Positions 12,152-21,980 of a stretch of 64,000 bases of DNA are shown piece after piece. Every line of letters begins with the position of its first letter. The stretch's first letter is position 1. The notes under the pieces were generated by a model that was not told where the DNA came from, ran no database searches, and was given only the letters and a program-made list of their open reading frames with translations. The translations under genes and the position numbers were made by a program. Origin of the DNA: Cornus controversa (Eukaryota > Streptophyta > Magnoliopsida > Cornales > Cornaceae); assembly GCA_026545225.1 (NCBI GenBank), contig CM048845.1, positions 89,840,533 to 89,904,532 on the forward strand, in the 5' to 3' direction.

Positions 12152-13800
12152 CAGAAAACTCTTCCTGTTATAATTGCCTCTGATCTGACAGAAATTCAAG
12201 AGAAAAGTTTAGTAGAGGTTTTATACCAACATCGTGAAGCAATTGGATGGAGTGTTGCTGATCTTAAGGGCATTGGTCCCTCAATTTGCATGCACAAAAT
12301 TCATCTAGAAGAAGGATGTAAGCCAACCAGAGAGGCACAGAGGCGACTGAACCCCAACATGAAAGAGGTGGTAAAGAAAGAGGTTGTCAAGTTACTTGAT
12401 GCAGGAATCATTTATCTAATTTCTGACAGCACATGGGTGAGGCCGACACAAGTGGTTCCAAAGAAGTCTGGTCTTACCATTATCCCTAACTCTATGAGAG
12501 AGCTTGTTCCACAACATACTGCCACAGGTTGGCGTGTTTGCATTGATTACAGAAAGCTCAATTCTATGACAAGGAAGGATCACTTCCCTCTTCCATTCAT
12601 TGATCAAATACTTGAAAGGTTAGCTAGTCAGAGCTATTATTGCTTTCTGGATGGCTACTCTGGTTATAACCAAGTAGCTATGGATCCAGAGGATCAAGGG
12701 AAGACCACTTTCACTTGTCCCTTTGGTACTTTTGCTTATCGTCGTATGCCTTTTGGATTATGTAATGCTCCGGCTACATTCCAGAGGTGTATGATGGCCA
12801 TCTTTTCTGACATGGTGGAAAAATTCTTGGAGGTGTTCACGGATGACTTCTCTATTTTTGGATCATCCTTTGAACACTGTTTGAGTAATCTATCACTTGT
12901 GCTTCAAAGGTGCCGAGAGCGTAATTTGGTACTTAGTTGGGAGAAGAGCTATTTCATGGTAAAAGAGGGTATTGTATTGGGCCATATTGTTTCAGAGAGG
13001 GGCATTGATGTTGATAAAGTAAAGATCGACCTAATTGCAACTCTGCCTCATCCAACTTCGGTAAGGCAAGTTCGATCTTTCTTAGGCCATGCTGGGTTCT
13101 ATAGAAGATTTATCAAGGATTTCAGTAAAGTTGCTCAACCATTGTGCCATTTATTATCTAAAGATATTCCCTTTATCTTTGATGAAGATTGTGTGCTAGC
13201 TTTTGAAAAGCTTCGGTCTCTGTTATCTTCTGCACCAATTATGCAATCGCCAAAATGGGCTCTACCTTTTGAAATTATATGTGATGCCTCTGATTATGCA
13301 GTGGGAGCCGTGTTGGGACAAAGAGTAGAGAAATGGCCATATGCCATCTATTACGCTAGTAAGACTCTCTCTGATGCCCAACTCAATTATACAATCACAG
13401 AGAAAGAGCTTCTAGTCGTAGTGTTTACCTTGGACAAGTTTCGTTCTTATTTATTGGGGTCCAAGGTGGTTGTCTACTCTGATCATGCAGCATTGAGACA
13501 CTTATTGGCAAAGAAAGAAACCAAACCACGTCTTATTCGATTTTACTGCTGCAAGAATTTGATTTGGAGATAAAAGATAAAAAGGGGACGGAGAATGTGG
13601 TTGCGGATCATTTATCTCGGATTGAGTTTGAGCCGGTGATCGATGCATTACCTATTCGAGACTCATTTTCGGATGAGCAATTGTTTGAAATTGCTTTGAT
13701 GAAAGTTAATGGCCAAAGGTTGAAGCATTGTGTGGAAGGATGTGTGCCAAAAAGAGACGTAGAGTCCGTCGACTTGACGGATCCCGTCTATCCGACTTAA
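12152..13800 (+). pseudogene. Element A pol: RT and RNase H joined to the pol tail, integrase missing
   Basis: The frame continues from gag-protease through the RT N-terminus ([20 protein letters not shown]) into [22 protein letters not shown] near 12529-12588, [29 protein letters not shown] and the active site FTDDFSIFG near 12838-12864. RNase H has [14 protein letters not shown] near 13282-13323, [11 protein letters not shown] near 13390-13422 and DHLSRIE near 13606-13626. A frameshift near 13540 moves the end into another frame (13564-13797). After DHLSRIE the protein runs within about 40 residues into [13 protein letters not shown] and LTDPVYPT, the post-integrase tail also seen in B. No HHCC zinc finger or D,D-35-E core is present, so integrase was deleted while the tail was kept. 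Confidence 0.87.
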
Positions 13801-14043
13801 TCCCTTCGGAGAGTCAATCGTCTCCTACGGACGTTAAATTATAGGTTCTATATGTATTTCTATACTTTATTTCCTTTAGTTTTCTTTAATTTTAATTTTT
13901 AGTTCTAGTTTTCTTAAGTTTTTCTTCAATTCTAGTTGAGTTTTAATATTTTTTCTTTGAGTTTTTGATGTATAAGTTGCTTCCGGAGGATGCCAAGAGG
14001 TGTACCGAGGTATTTGGACTCAAGACGGGTGAAAAATCGTGCT
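13801..14043 (+). other. Element A spacer after pol
   Basis: About 240 bp of T-rich non-coding sequence (repeated TTTTAGTT-like runs at 13850-13970) between the pol stop and the palindromic array. Nothing else seen. Confidence 0.6.
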
Positions 14044-14243
14044 CTCGGTCGACCTTGGGCGATGGAGACTCAAAAATATCAAGTCTCGGTCGACCTTGGG
14101 CGATGGAGGGTCCAGCAGGGTACCAGAAGGGGGATCGATCGCCCCATTGGAGTGGGATTGATCGCCCAAGGATTTTTTAAAGAGGATCCCACCAGCAGGT
14201 GGGCGATCGATCGCCCACCCTTGGGGGGATTGATCGCCCAAGG
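14044..14243. repeat. Palindromic array of element A (GGGCGATCGATCGCCC type)
   Basis: Copies include CTCGGTCGACCTTGGGCGATGG twice (14044 and 14087 areas), a GATCGATCGCCCC copy near 14133, ATTGATCGCCCAAGG twice, and a perfect 22-bp palindrome at 14198-14219 centred on GATCGATC. Two sub-types (GGTCGACC and GGGCGATC centred) are interleaved. The array lies between the pol tail and the env-position ORF, the slot used by the different array of element B. Confidence 0.87.
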
Positions 14244-14689
14244 TTAAATGTGGGCTGCCCGAATTTTCTTGGTATTTAAAGCTTCCTTATCCTCCTATGT
14301 TGCTACTACTTGCATCCTAGACCTCTTTGAACTTCAATTCAAGTCCTACATCATCCGGAAAATTAATTTCTTCAATTGGTGATTATTAAACAAGAATTCA
14401 ACATTGATCAACATCAACTTCAGCATCAAATTGGATAAAAAATCACTAGTTCTCAAAGGAAGCTCTCACTTTTTCAAGTTCAACATCAAAGTAAGTGAAG
14501 TTTTTCTTTGAAGAATTTATTCAAATCTTTTTGAGGGCTTTTGAAGACCAAGTTTGGGGGATCAATTTGGTGCATTCACTTGTTCGATTTGGGTGAAAAA
14601 ATTGCCGAAAAGAGGAGGTTGAAGGTTACAAAAGAATTGTGCACACCAAGTGTTCGATTTAATTCCTCAACCACACTTTTTCTACTTCT
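14244..14689 (+). other. Element A spacer before the env-position ORF
   Basis: Non-coding. It contains an extra polypurine-like tract, CCAAGTTTGGGGGATC near 14549-14564, which repeats the core of the true polypurine tract at 17539. Nothing else recognised. Confidence 0.6.
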
Positions 14690-15913
14690 ATGGCACCAAA
14701 GAGAGCAAGTCACCAAGGTGCTTCAAGTTCACGTAATCATCGCCGAGCGAGGCATGATCCGACCACAGGTTCTTCACGATCTCGCCGAGAAGGTATTCAA
14801 GAGAGATGGCATCCAAGGGCGTTGAACTTTGAAACCATGTTTGACATAGCCAAACTTTATGGTATGTTTTTCGAGACACGATGGGGGATTTCCGACATCC
14901 GTCGTCGTCGGTCGGCATCCATTTTTGTTCCACTTTCATCTACTATTTACCCGAGGCTTGTCAAAGTATTTTATCAGAACTTAATGCCAATACCTGATGA
15001 GCGGGATGTGCTTACTTCTTCCATAGATGGAACAATAGTTCGGGTGGACATGTCATCCATTGCCATTGCCATGGGTTGTCCTCATGAGTGCCCAGATGAT
15101 TTATCTCATATCTATACTCCTTTACCCGACGAGTTGTCAGTGGGTAATTTGGTTGCACGTTTGTGTGCCAACTAATTTTTCGGGTCGAAAAGGAATGCAG
15201 CTTCAAAGTCTTCAATGCCAAATCATTTATGGTTCCTTGACGCTGTTCTACTCAAGAATGTATGTCCAATTGGACATAAGACCGAAAGACGTCAAGAGTT
15301 CCTCAGAGCCTTATATGCTATACATTTTGGGCATTGGCTGTCATTCCCACAGATTGTCTGGGGCCAGATGGAGAAATTCTATTCCAAAGTTGTGGCCAAG
15401 GCACCAGACAGTGCAAGTGACTGGGAGTTTCCATTCCCTACTATTATTCACCAGTTGCTTGTGACACAGGGGTATGCAGTCCATGAGGACGAGCTTGCTT
15501 TTCCACGTGATCTTCATTATGGCACGCATGACTGGAATTTGAGCCGATCTCATATGCACTAGAGAGTCATAGCGGCGCCTGGTGAGGTATCTCGGTTGGC
15601 CCAGGGAGGAGAGCATATAGATATACCACCACCGGTGGAAGATCCAGAGGAGATGGAGGCAGAGGAAGATGAGGTGCATGCACAGGCTGGTGGCCATGAT
15701 TATCAATATTTAGAGGGGCAGATTGCTGGGTTGACAGCCCAGTTTGGCACCCTACAGACAGATGTATCCACACAGTTTGGAGCAATGAGAACAGAGATGG
15801 CGGATCACTTTCGTGACACTCGCCAAGAGCAACTAGAGATGAGGAGGATGATGCGTGCACTGATGCGTCAAACAAACTTGGATCCAGATGCTCAGTCACC
15901 ACCACACCCTTGA
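14690..15913 (+). pseudogene. Element A env-position ORF (plant transposon-protein-like domain), two in-frame stops
   Basis: ATG at 14690 opens a frame of 407 codons to TGA at 15911, broken by TAA at 15173 and TAG at 15560. The N-terminus is basic and Ser/Arg-rich (residues 1-40). The central domain holds FFETRWGISDIRRRRSASIF, YPRLVKVFYQNL, IAMGCPHECPDDL, HLWFLDAVLLKNVCPIGHKT and RRQEFLRALYAIHFGHWLSF. The C-terminal third (15596-15910) is acidic, then heptad-like with repeated QFGTLQTDVSTQFGAMRTEM, suggesting a coiled coil. It is shared with element B at 5182-6405. No signal peptide or transmembrane segment is visible, so an envelope role is not supported. The function of this family is not known to me. 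Confidence 0.8.
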
Positions 15914-17538
15914 CAGGAAGGTAACCATCTTTTGTATTTTATTTTATTTTTAGTTTTTATTTTTCTTTTTATTTTTATTTTTGTAGTTAGATTTTTATTA
16001 TAAAAAAAAATGAAAAATGAACAAAATATTTTATTGTTTTTTAGGATTTTTCTCTTTCATATTTATTTTCACCCATACTATTTCACTTGATCTTTGGGGG
16101 TATAGTGGTTTGTTTTGACAGGTTGTAACATCCAAGTTTGGGGGTGTGCTTGCATTACCTTCATGCTAATGATGTGCTCTATTTTCTTGCCACTCATTCT
16201 CCAGATTTTTGGTAACATCGTTCTTACTCTTCTCTATACTTTAACTGATAGTACATTGAGGACAATGTACAGTTTAAGTTTGGGGCTGAGGCGATGCCTA
16301 TTTGTGTGCTTTATTGCAATATGGGGGGAAATTTGTGTGAAATTCTTTTTGTATTAGGATTTTATTTTATTTTATTTTCTTAGTTTGTTTTTTTTATTTT
16401 CTTTTGTTTTGTTTTTAGATAGAATGTTTTGACATTATTCAAAGGATTAATACCTTATGTAGGTGCATAACTTGCAATTTTTGAGTATGTTTTAAATTCT
16501 TGGAAACTGTGGTTTGAATTATGTGGTTTTAATCATGATTTGCAATAACATGTTTTGAAGTGATTAATTTTAGTTTCCTTACATGCACAAACACACTAGC
16601 ATAGTCTTATGGGCTATAAACTTTGGTTTTGAGTTATTGAGTTATATATGCTTGATATTAATTAGTATCTCTTGAGAATGAGTACCGATAATGTGTTTTA
16701 CTTGACTTCAATGAAAAAGAAAAGAAAAAAAAGAGAAAAAGAAATATATGATGAATAAGCAAATCAATTTGATCCTTTTCATGAGTAACCGGGCCTCTAT
16801 GCCTCAGGAAGCACGGAGTGTTCGCGTCAACAGTGAAAGGGTGAGAAAAGATGAGCATTGGTTGTCTTGATTTGTAGCCTGACTGATTCGAGTAATTAGG
16901 TCTTCGGGGTATCTTAAAGCCTAGTGCCCTAAAGCCATCTGGTTTGGGAGTCACTGACTGAAAGCTTGCTACATGGATCTTTCAGAAAGCTTAATAGATC
17001 AAGACATTGCACAACCAATAAAGCAATGAAAAAAAAGAATTAAAAAAAAATGATGAAAAAGTCATGTATTCATGTTTGGAAGTATGATTTCAATAAGGGG
17101 AGCTAGTGAGTTGAAGGGGTATGTGCCTTAATATATTCAGAGCTGAGTTATGCTACATGAGATGACTGCTAGTTCACTTTACACGAGGGAGCTAGAGTTG
17201 ATTATTTTGAGATATGTTGATGTGAATTATGCATGAGGACCATTGATTTGAATTATAGAATTTGAAAGTTGGAATTATTTTTGAATGCAAGTGTGTAACT
17301 ATATATTGTAATCTTCTTCTTGAATTAATGTTCAAACAGAATTTTGAATGTTTGTGGGTAACATTTTTGGAAACCCTCACGAGACTATACTCGTCCACTA
17401 GGGGGAACCTAGGGGTTTAAAGGCTTGTTGCATATCCTAAATGCAATCGTTTCTCCCACGAAAGTGGAGTTGGGTAGTTTAGTTAGTATTTAGTAGTTTC
17501 TTTTGTTTTATTCTATTGCTAAGGGACTAGCAATATGT
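15914..17538 (+). other. Element A 3' untranslated region with repeated polypurine-like tracts
   Basis: About 1.6 kb without a supported gene. Tracts CCAAGTTTGGGGGTGTG (16131-16147) and TTTAAGTTTGGGGCTGAG (about 16271-16288) copy the core of the true polypurine tract. The block 16800-16955 resembles 3850-4025 of element B read in the same element orientation. T-rich and A-rich homopolymer stretches lie near 15940-16010 and 16360-16420. Confidence 0.65.
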
Positions 17539-17551
17539 AAGTTTGGGGGTG
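17539..17551 (+). other. Polypurine tract of element A
   Basis: AAGTTTGGGGGTG abuts the TG of the 3' LTR and is identical to the element B tract. It would prime plus-strand DNA synthesis. Confidence 0.9.
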
Positions 17552-19072
17552 TGATAGGCGTTGAATGTTACGTATTCTAGCCTCTTAACTTATGTATTTC
17601 ATTCTCTTAGTGATAGATTATTTTGTGATTTTACTTTGTTTTAGTGTTTTCTGTATTTTCAGGGCCTTAATGATTATTTTAGTTAAAACCATGATTTTGG
17701 GCTTTTAAAGAAGACATCCAAGATGGTGAGATGAAGCCTACATCAAGGAGATTCACTCAACCATTTATTTCAACTCAAATCAGCCCAAGAAAGAGGTCCA
17801 AGAGAATTACAGCTGCTTAAGAAGGTTTCGGGCCTGAAGCCCAAATCTGCGCATAATACAATCTTAATCCCGTTTTAAAAAATGAACCAGAAGTCTTATT
17901 TTCGAGCCTCAAATCAACATTATTTTTGCGATGGGTTGAACGAAATTCGATTCTGCACACTTTTGTATTTCACAAAAATTCCGTAAATCGGAATTCTAGT
18001 GGGTCAAAAGTTGGGCCGAAGTCAGCAGGAAAAACCCACCTGATTAGTGCTGCGGGAAACCCTAATTTATTCCTAATTGGATTAGGACTTTGGTGTATTC
18101 TCTTGGGGAATAAAGTGAAGACTTGGAGGCTGAATTAGAAGGAGATTAGACAGAGAGAGAACAGAGCTTGGAGAGTCTGAGAGGGCTGAGAAGAGAACAG
18201 AAATATATTGCAGAGCCATTGGAGAATGAAGTCATACGCAGAAGTCATGAAGATGATGCCTTCTTCCTCAACAGTTGAAGCTTCTTCTTCTACCATGAGC
18301 GGCTAGTTCATCCACTAGGGTTTTGATGTAGCCCTAACAAAGCATCAATGGTTTGATTGTTTTAATTATTGGGGACCTTTATATACATGCATAGATTGTG
18401 TAATTGAGAGGATTCTTATTATAGAATTGAGCAATAAAAGTCTTGTAAATTCAATCTCAATGATTTCTTATCTTGTCTTAGATATTTAGTTGTTGTTATT
18501 GAACTCAATCTCTCTTGTTTTCTGTGATCATGAGAGAGATTATTACACAATGGTAATCACTGAATATATTGTTATGAGCTTTGATGGATTATGCCTAGAG
18601 AAGATGAACCATACTGCACCCTAGATTAGAGTAGTTAGGTAGATGACCCATGCCAATCGAAGATAGTCCATGGCTTAGCCTTAATCATATGTTATCTTCT
18701 TGACAGATGAAGGTGAGCTTGTAGCCACCGACACCACTTATGCATGATGTAATTCCCCTGTAGTTGATTCAATTGACCATTGATTGTGGAGTTAGTGGTG
18801 AAGTCAAACACTCTAGATTTCTCTCATATTATCTTCACTATCTTATTTACTTTGATTTATTTTATTTTCCTCTTTAATTAATTTAGTTTAAAATCAGAAT
18901 TCTTTTCTTATAAATTTAATTAGAATTAATTCAGTATTCCAACTCATCTGACTATAATCCCTAAGGTACGATACCCCTTTCGATAGCCCTATTCTGCAAG
19001 GAATTCGTTCTATTGCGAAGTGTGGAAAATTTTAATTGATATACTTTTTGAGTCACACTCACACACGAATCA
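17552..19072 (+). repeat. 3' LTR of element A
   Basis: 1,521 bp, from TGATAGGCGTTGAATG to ACACACGAATCA. Both ends are confirmed by the independent solo copy at 33045-34478, and the left end also by the truncated copy at 46344-47143. The 5' LTR lies outside the window, so the target duplication cannot be checked here. Confidence 0.9.
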
Positions 19073-19118
19073 TCATGGAATTGAGCTTTCTGTAATCAAT
19101 GCAAACACGCCAACCTGT
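19073..19118 (-). pseudogene. 46-bp fragment of Athila-type reverse transcriptase
   Basis: On the minus strand this reads [14 protein letters not shown], almost base for base the same as 12527-12572 of element A. It abuts Tat-type gag at 19119 without a gap and is too short to function. It may be the edge of another Athila copy into which A inserted, or a recombination scar. Confidence 0.75.
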
Positions 19119-20341
19119 TCCGTCACCACATATTCGGTTAGGCCTCCCTTGGAAATGATTGCCTCCGTCTATCCCCTGAGATTTTGGCACTCGTTCGTGG
19201 TGTGCCCGTAATCCTAGTGTAGTGCACAGTGCTTGCTCTTATCTCTAAGCTTGGTTGGGATCCGAATTGGAGGAGGTGTTCGGAATATGCCTCGATTCTT
19301 GTTTTCTTGGTATAGGCGTGCATTTCAAGGGGGTATTCTTCTCCTCAAACCTGGGTCATTTCCCTGATATCGAAGGAATGGGAGGGATCCTGCCTTGTCC
19401 CTTTGGTTTATCACCTTTCTCCTTGGATAGCGTGTCGATGCTTATCAAAGCTATCCTCTGCTGACGCAGTGCTTTATCCTCTTCAAGGCTGAGGTATCCT
19501 TGTGCTTTTGTGTTTAGATCTCCCATGGTCTTAGGGGTTTTTCTGACTAGAGATGAATGAAATTTAAACCAAGGATCATGGCTATCTTGAAGGTTTCCAC
19601 CGCTGCCGCTTGGTCGCAACCATCGATCAGGGATATTTCCAAATTAAATCTGGTCATAAAGGATTTCAGGGTTTCTCCCTTCGTCTGTCTCATAGTAAAA
19701 AGGGAAGAGATTGTTTTCTTCAGCCTCCATTTACCAATGTATTGAGCGATGAAAAGCTCACACAGTTTCGTGAAACTTGGGATTGTACCCGAAGGCTGTT
19801 GCTTAAACCAGGTTAAGGCAGCTCTGGACAGGCTGGTTGGGAAAACCTTGTACATGAGGTTTTCGTCCTCAGCGTGCAAAGTCATCCTCTGTTGCAAATA
19901 GAAGAGATGGTCGACAAGATATATCGTTCCGTCAAAGGTGATGAAACTTGGGAGTAGGAACTTCTTGGGATTCAGAGACCTCCTTATCTCTTCCGTGAAA
20001 GGGGATTGTATCACCTTGCTTGTTACCTGAGTAGCTAGATCCGCTGGGGTTTGGTTCTTTAGATTCTTGATGTCTGTATCGACCTTCTCCAGTTATTCGG
20101 TAATTATATCGAACTGGACGTTCGGTCTGGTCGCTAGGCTTTCAGTCCGATCTGGCCTTCGTCCCCGTTCATGCGCTGAACTACGTTCTTCTGAACCCTC
20201 ATCGTCAGGTGGTGCATCCTCGGGCAGCTTTCCCGTGAGCCGAGCTATTTTTTCCTAGAGCAAATCATTTCGCCTATAGGATTCCTCCAATTGTTCCCAC
20301 ATTTCTTGTAGGACCTGCTCATGCGTCCTAGTCTGCTCCAT
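19119..20341 (-). pseudogene. Element C gag (Tat-type Ty3/Gypsy), degenerate
   Basis: The minus-strand frame from ATG at 20341 starts MEQTRTHEQVLQEMWEQLEE and has in-frame stops near 20256 and 20093. The core is open from 20014 to 19547: SPFTEEIRRSLNPKKFLLPS, then YLVDHLFYLQQRM, then LTWFKQQPSGTIPSFTKLCE and ETLKSFMTRFNLE, the standard Tat gag order. Frame-disrupted remains continue leftward through SLEEDKALRQQRIA and end at the Cys/His-like DYGHTTNECQNLRG and KGGLTEYV near 19200-19130. Pol is not present to the right; in the original element it would lie left of element A, outside the window. Confidence 0.78.
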
Positions 20342-20434
20342 TGCTTTGTGGTGGACGGGTGACTGCTGTCCAACTAACGTTCCGGAATGTAGCTGTACTA
20401 GCATAAAATCCTACAGGAATTCTCAAGTACATCG

Positions 20435-20452
20435 TTCTCACAGACGGCGCCA
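20435..20452 (-). other. Primer-binding site of element C
   Basis: On the minus strand TGGCGCCGTCTGTGAGAA lies 3 bases inside the LTR. The TGGCGCCGTCTGTGGGAA-like form is usual for plant Tat elements; the tRNA cannot be settled by eye. Confidence 0.7.
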
Positions 20453-20455
20453 AAG

Positions 20456-20805
20456 TGTAGGTACAGAAAAATAGTCACTACACTTCAAGAAGAATTTTTT
20501 GTATATCTTTTCATTAATTCTTTAATGTTTCCTTTATATAAACTTGAGAGTACATTGATTGTGCCTTTGATTATTCCCTCATTCGTGGGAATCTGCCTAT
20601 ATTTATGGAATGATAATTCCTTAGTTTATTGCAGGAATTATGTTGTCTGATTCCGGGATTATACAGAGAATTCTGACTTTCTTTTGTACCTTCATTATTT
20701 AAGAGTTGATGACTTGGACCCTTCGTGACGTGGTTGCCATGTATGAGTTGAGTTGTCCTGTCCACGCGTCATATCTGTTTTGGGGTGTTTTATCTTCACT
20801 ACACA
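20456..20805 (-). repeat. 5' LTR of element C
   Basis: About 350 bp. On the minus strand it ends CTGTACCTACA next to the primer site, and its start is placed at TGTGTAGTGAAG near 20805 (or two bases in). The right boundary is a TG/CA guess because the partner LTR is not in the window. Confidence 0.6.
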
Positions 20806-21980
20806 TATGTATGAAATAAATAGAAGACTTCACATCTCTTTTCTCTTCTCTGCTCTGGCATACCACCAATTTCTCTCTCTTCCCCTTTCTTCCCCTTACA
20901 ACCCATGAATTTGCAGAACCAGATTAAGATATCGGCGCCATGGAGGCAACAAAGACGATATGATGAGTTTGGATGCCAAATTAAAGTTTTGTTACAGAAG
21001 CTGAAAAAACTTACTCAACAAATTAACAATCAAATTCTCTCTTTTGAAATGAAATTTTATTATAGAAGATTGATTAAAAGAAAAGAAAATGATTGAAAAA
21101 AAGAGGATCTCAACCAATAGGTTTGTTCGTTATTAAATATGTAGGTTTTTTATACTGCGATTCATAACAGTGGAAATTGTTGAAGAAGGAGATAGAACAG
21201 TGGGTGCAGCGATGTGGTGGGGGAAGAGAGAGAGGAGCACCGTCGTGGTGGTGGTGGAGAGAGAAGGGATAAGGTTCTGTTTGTTAGACCAAATCAATGG
21301 CAGCAACATGCAAAAGAATAAAATAATGGCATTTCAATAAATAGTTGCTAAAACACTGAGGACATTTAATACTTTTACATGTTTCGTTACATTCACTAGC
21401 GGATGATTACTCTGACAGGGGTGTCAGAGTAACTTTACATAAACTTTAGTATGAGAGTAATAAAGAGATACTTCAAGGGAGATAAGGATAATTTATCCTA
21501 TTATTTATTTAATTTATTGCTGTAATTGTTAGCTCATGTTTTGAAACACTTTATTATTTAGTTTTTATTTTTTATCCTCACTTTATTATTTAGTTCGGTT
21601 GTGAAACTGTTAGGTTATGCCTTGAAAGACCGGTAGAATACCATTGTTGGTTTTGGTGACTGGTTGTCAGGAGCTCATCAATTTCGAATTGCACAACCAC
21701 ACAGAAAACAGAAAATTGCAGATCCGTTGCCCAAAATAGAGAGAGAGAGTTCTGAGCTTATAATTTGTAGTATTGTAATGGAATGGGAGGGTGGTGAAAA
21801 TAATCACAAATAAATTGTTTCTGTTCACTTTGACTTGATTTAGAAAGATTATTTAGCTGTTTGGATTTGTTCGAAGAGAGAGAGAGAGAGGATCTGAGCT
21901 TGTTCTATTTGATAGGGTTAGTACTCATACAAGAGACGAGTTATTCTACTTGATATTCGATTCGATTGTTTTGCTGATCG
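20806..21980. other. Intergenic region upstream of the TNL gene
   Basis: No supported gene. AT-rich, with an AG-rich stretch at 21200-21275 and GA microsatellite-like runs at 21740-21750 and 21878-21890 just upstream of the TNL start. The TNL promoter presumably lies here, but no specific element could be assigned. Confidence 0.5.

Larger units (their letters stand above)
1..19072 (+). mobile_element. Element A: Athila-type Ty3/Gypsy retrotransposon, 3' part, interrupted by element B
   Basis: The window opens inside gag. Reading along +, it shows gag-protease (1-1950), RT/RNase H (12152-13800), a palindromic array (14044-14243), an env-position ORF (14690-15913), a long untranslated tail, a polypurine tract (17539-17551) and a 3' LTR (17552-19072). 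Element B occupies 1951-12146. Removing B and one copy of its GGGCA duplication leaves the gag-pol frame continuous (codon GCA then CAG), so B landed in A after A was in place. The 5' LTR and primer site lie before the window. Integrase is missing, so A is non-autonomous. Assignment to the Athila group rests on the protease and RT style and on the ORF after pol. Confidence 0.85.

Noticed and set aside
14690-15913. True envelope gene of an Athila-type element
   Set aside because: No signal peptide, transmembrane segment or fusion peptide is visible; only the position resembles env.
16658-16954. Antisense gene in element A corresponding to 3801-4025 of B
   Set aside because: The frame in A starts with GTG where B has ATG, similarity of the proteins is limited to about ten residues, and both lie in untranslated tails.
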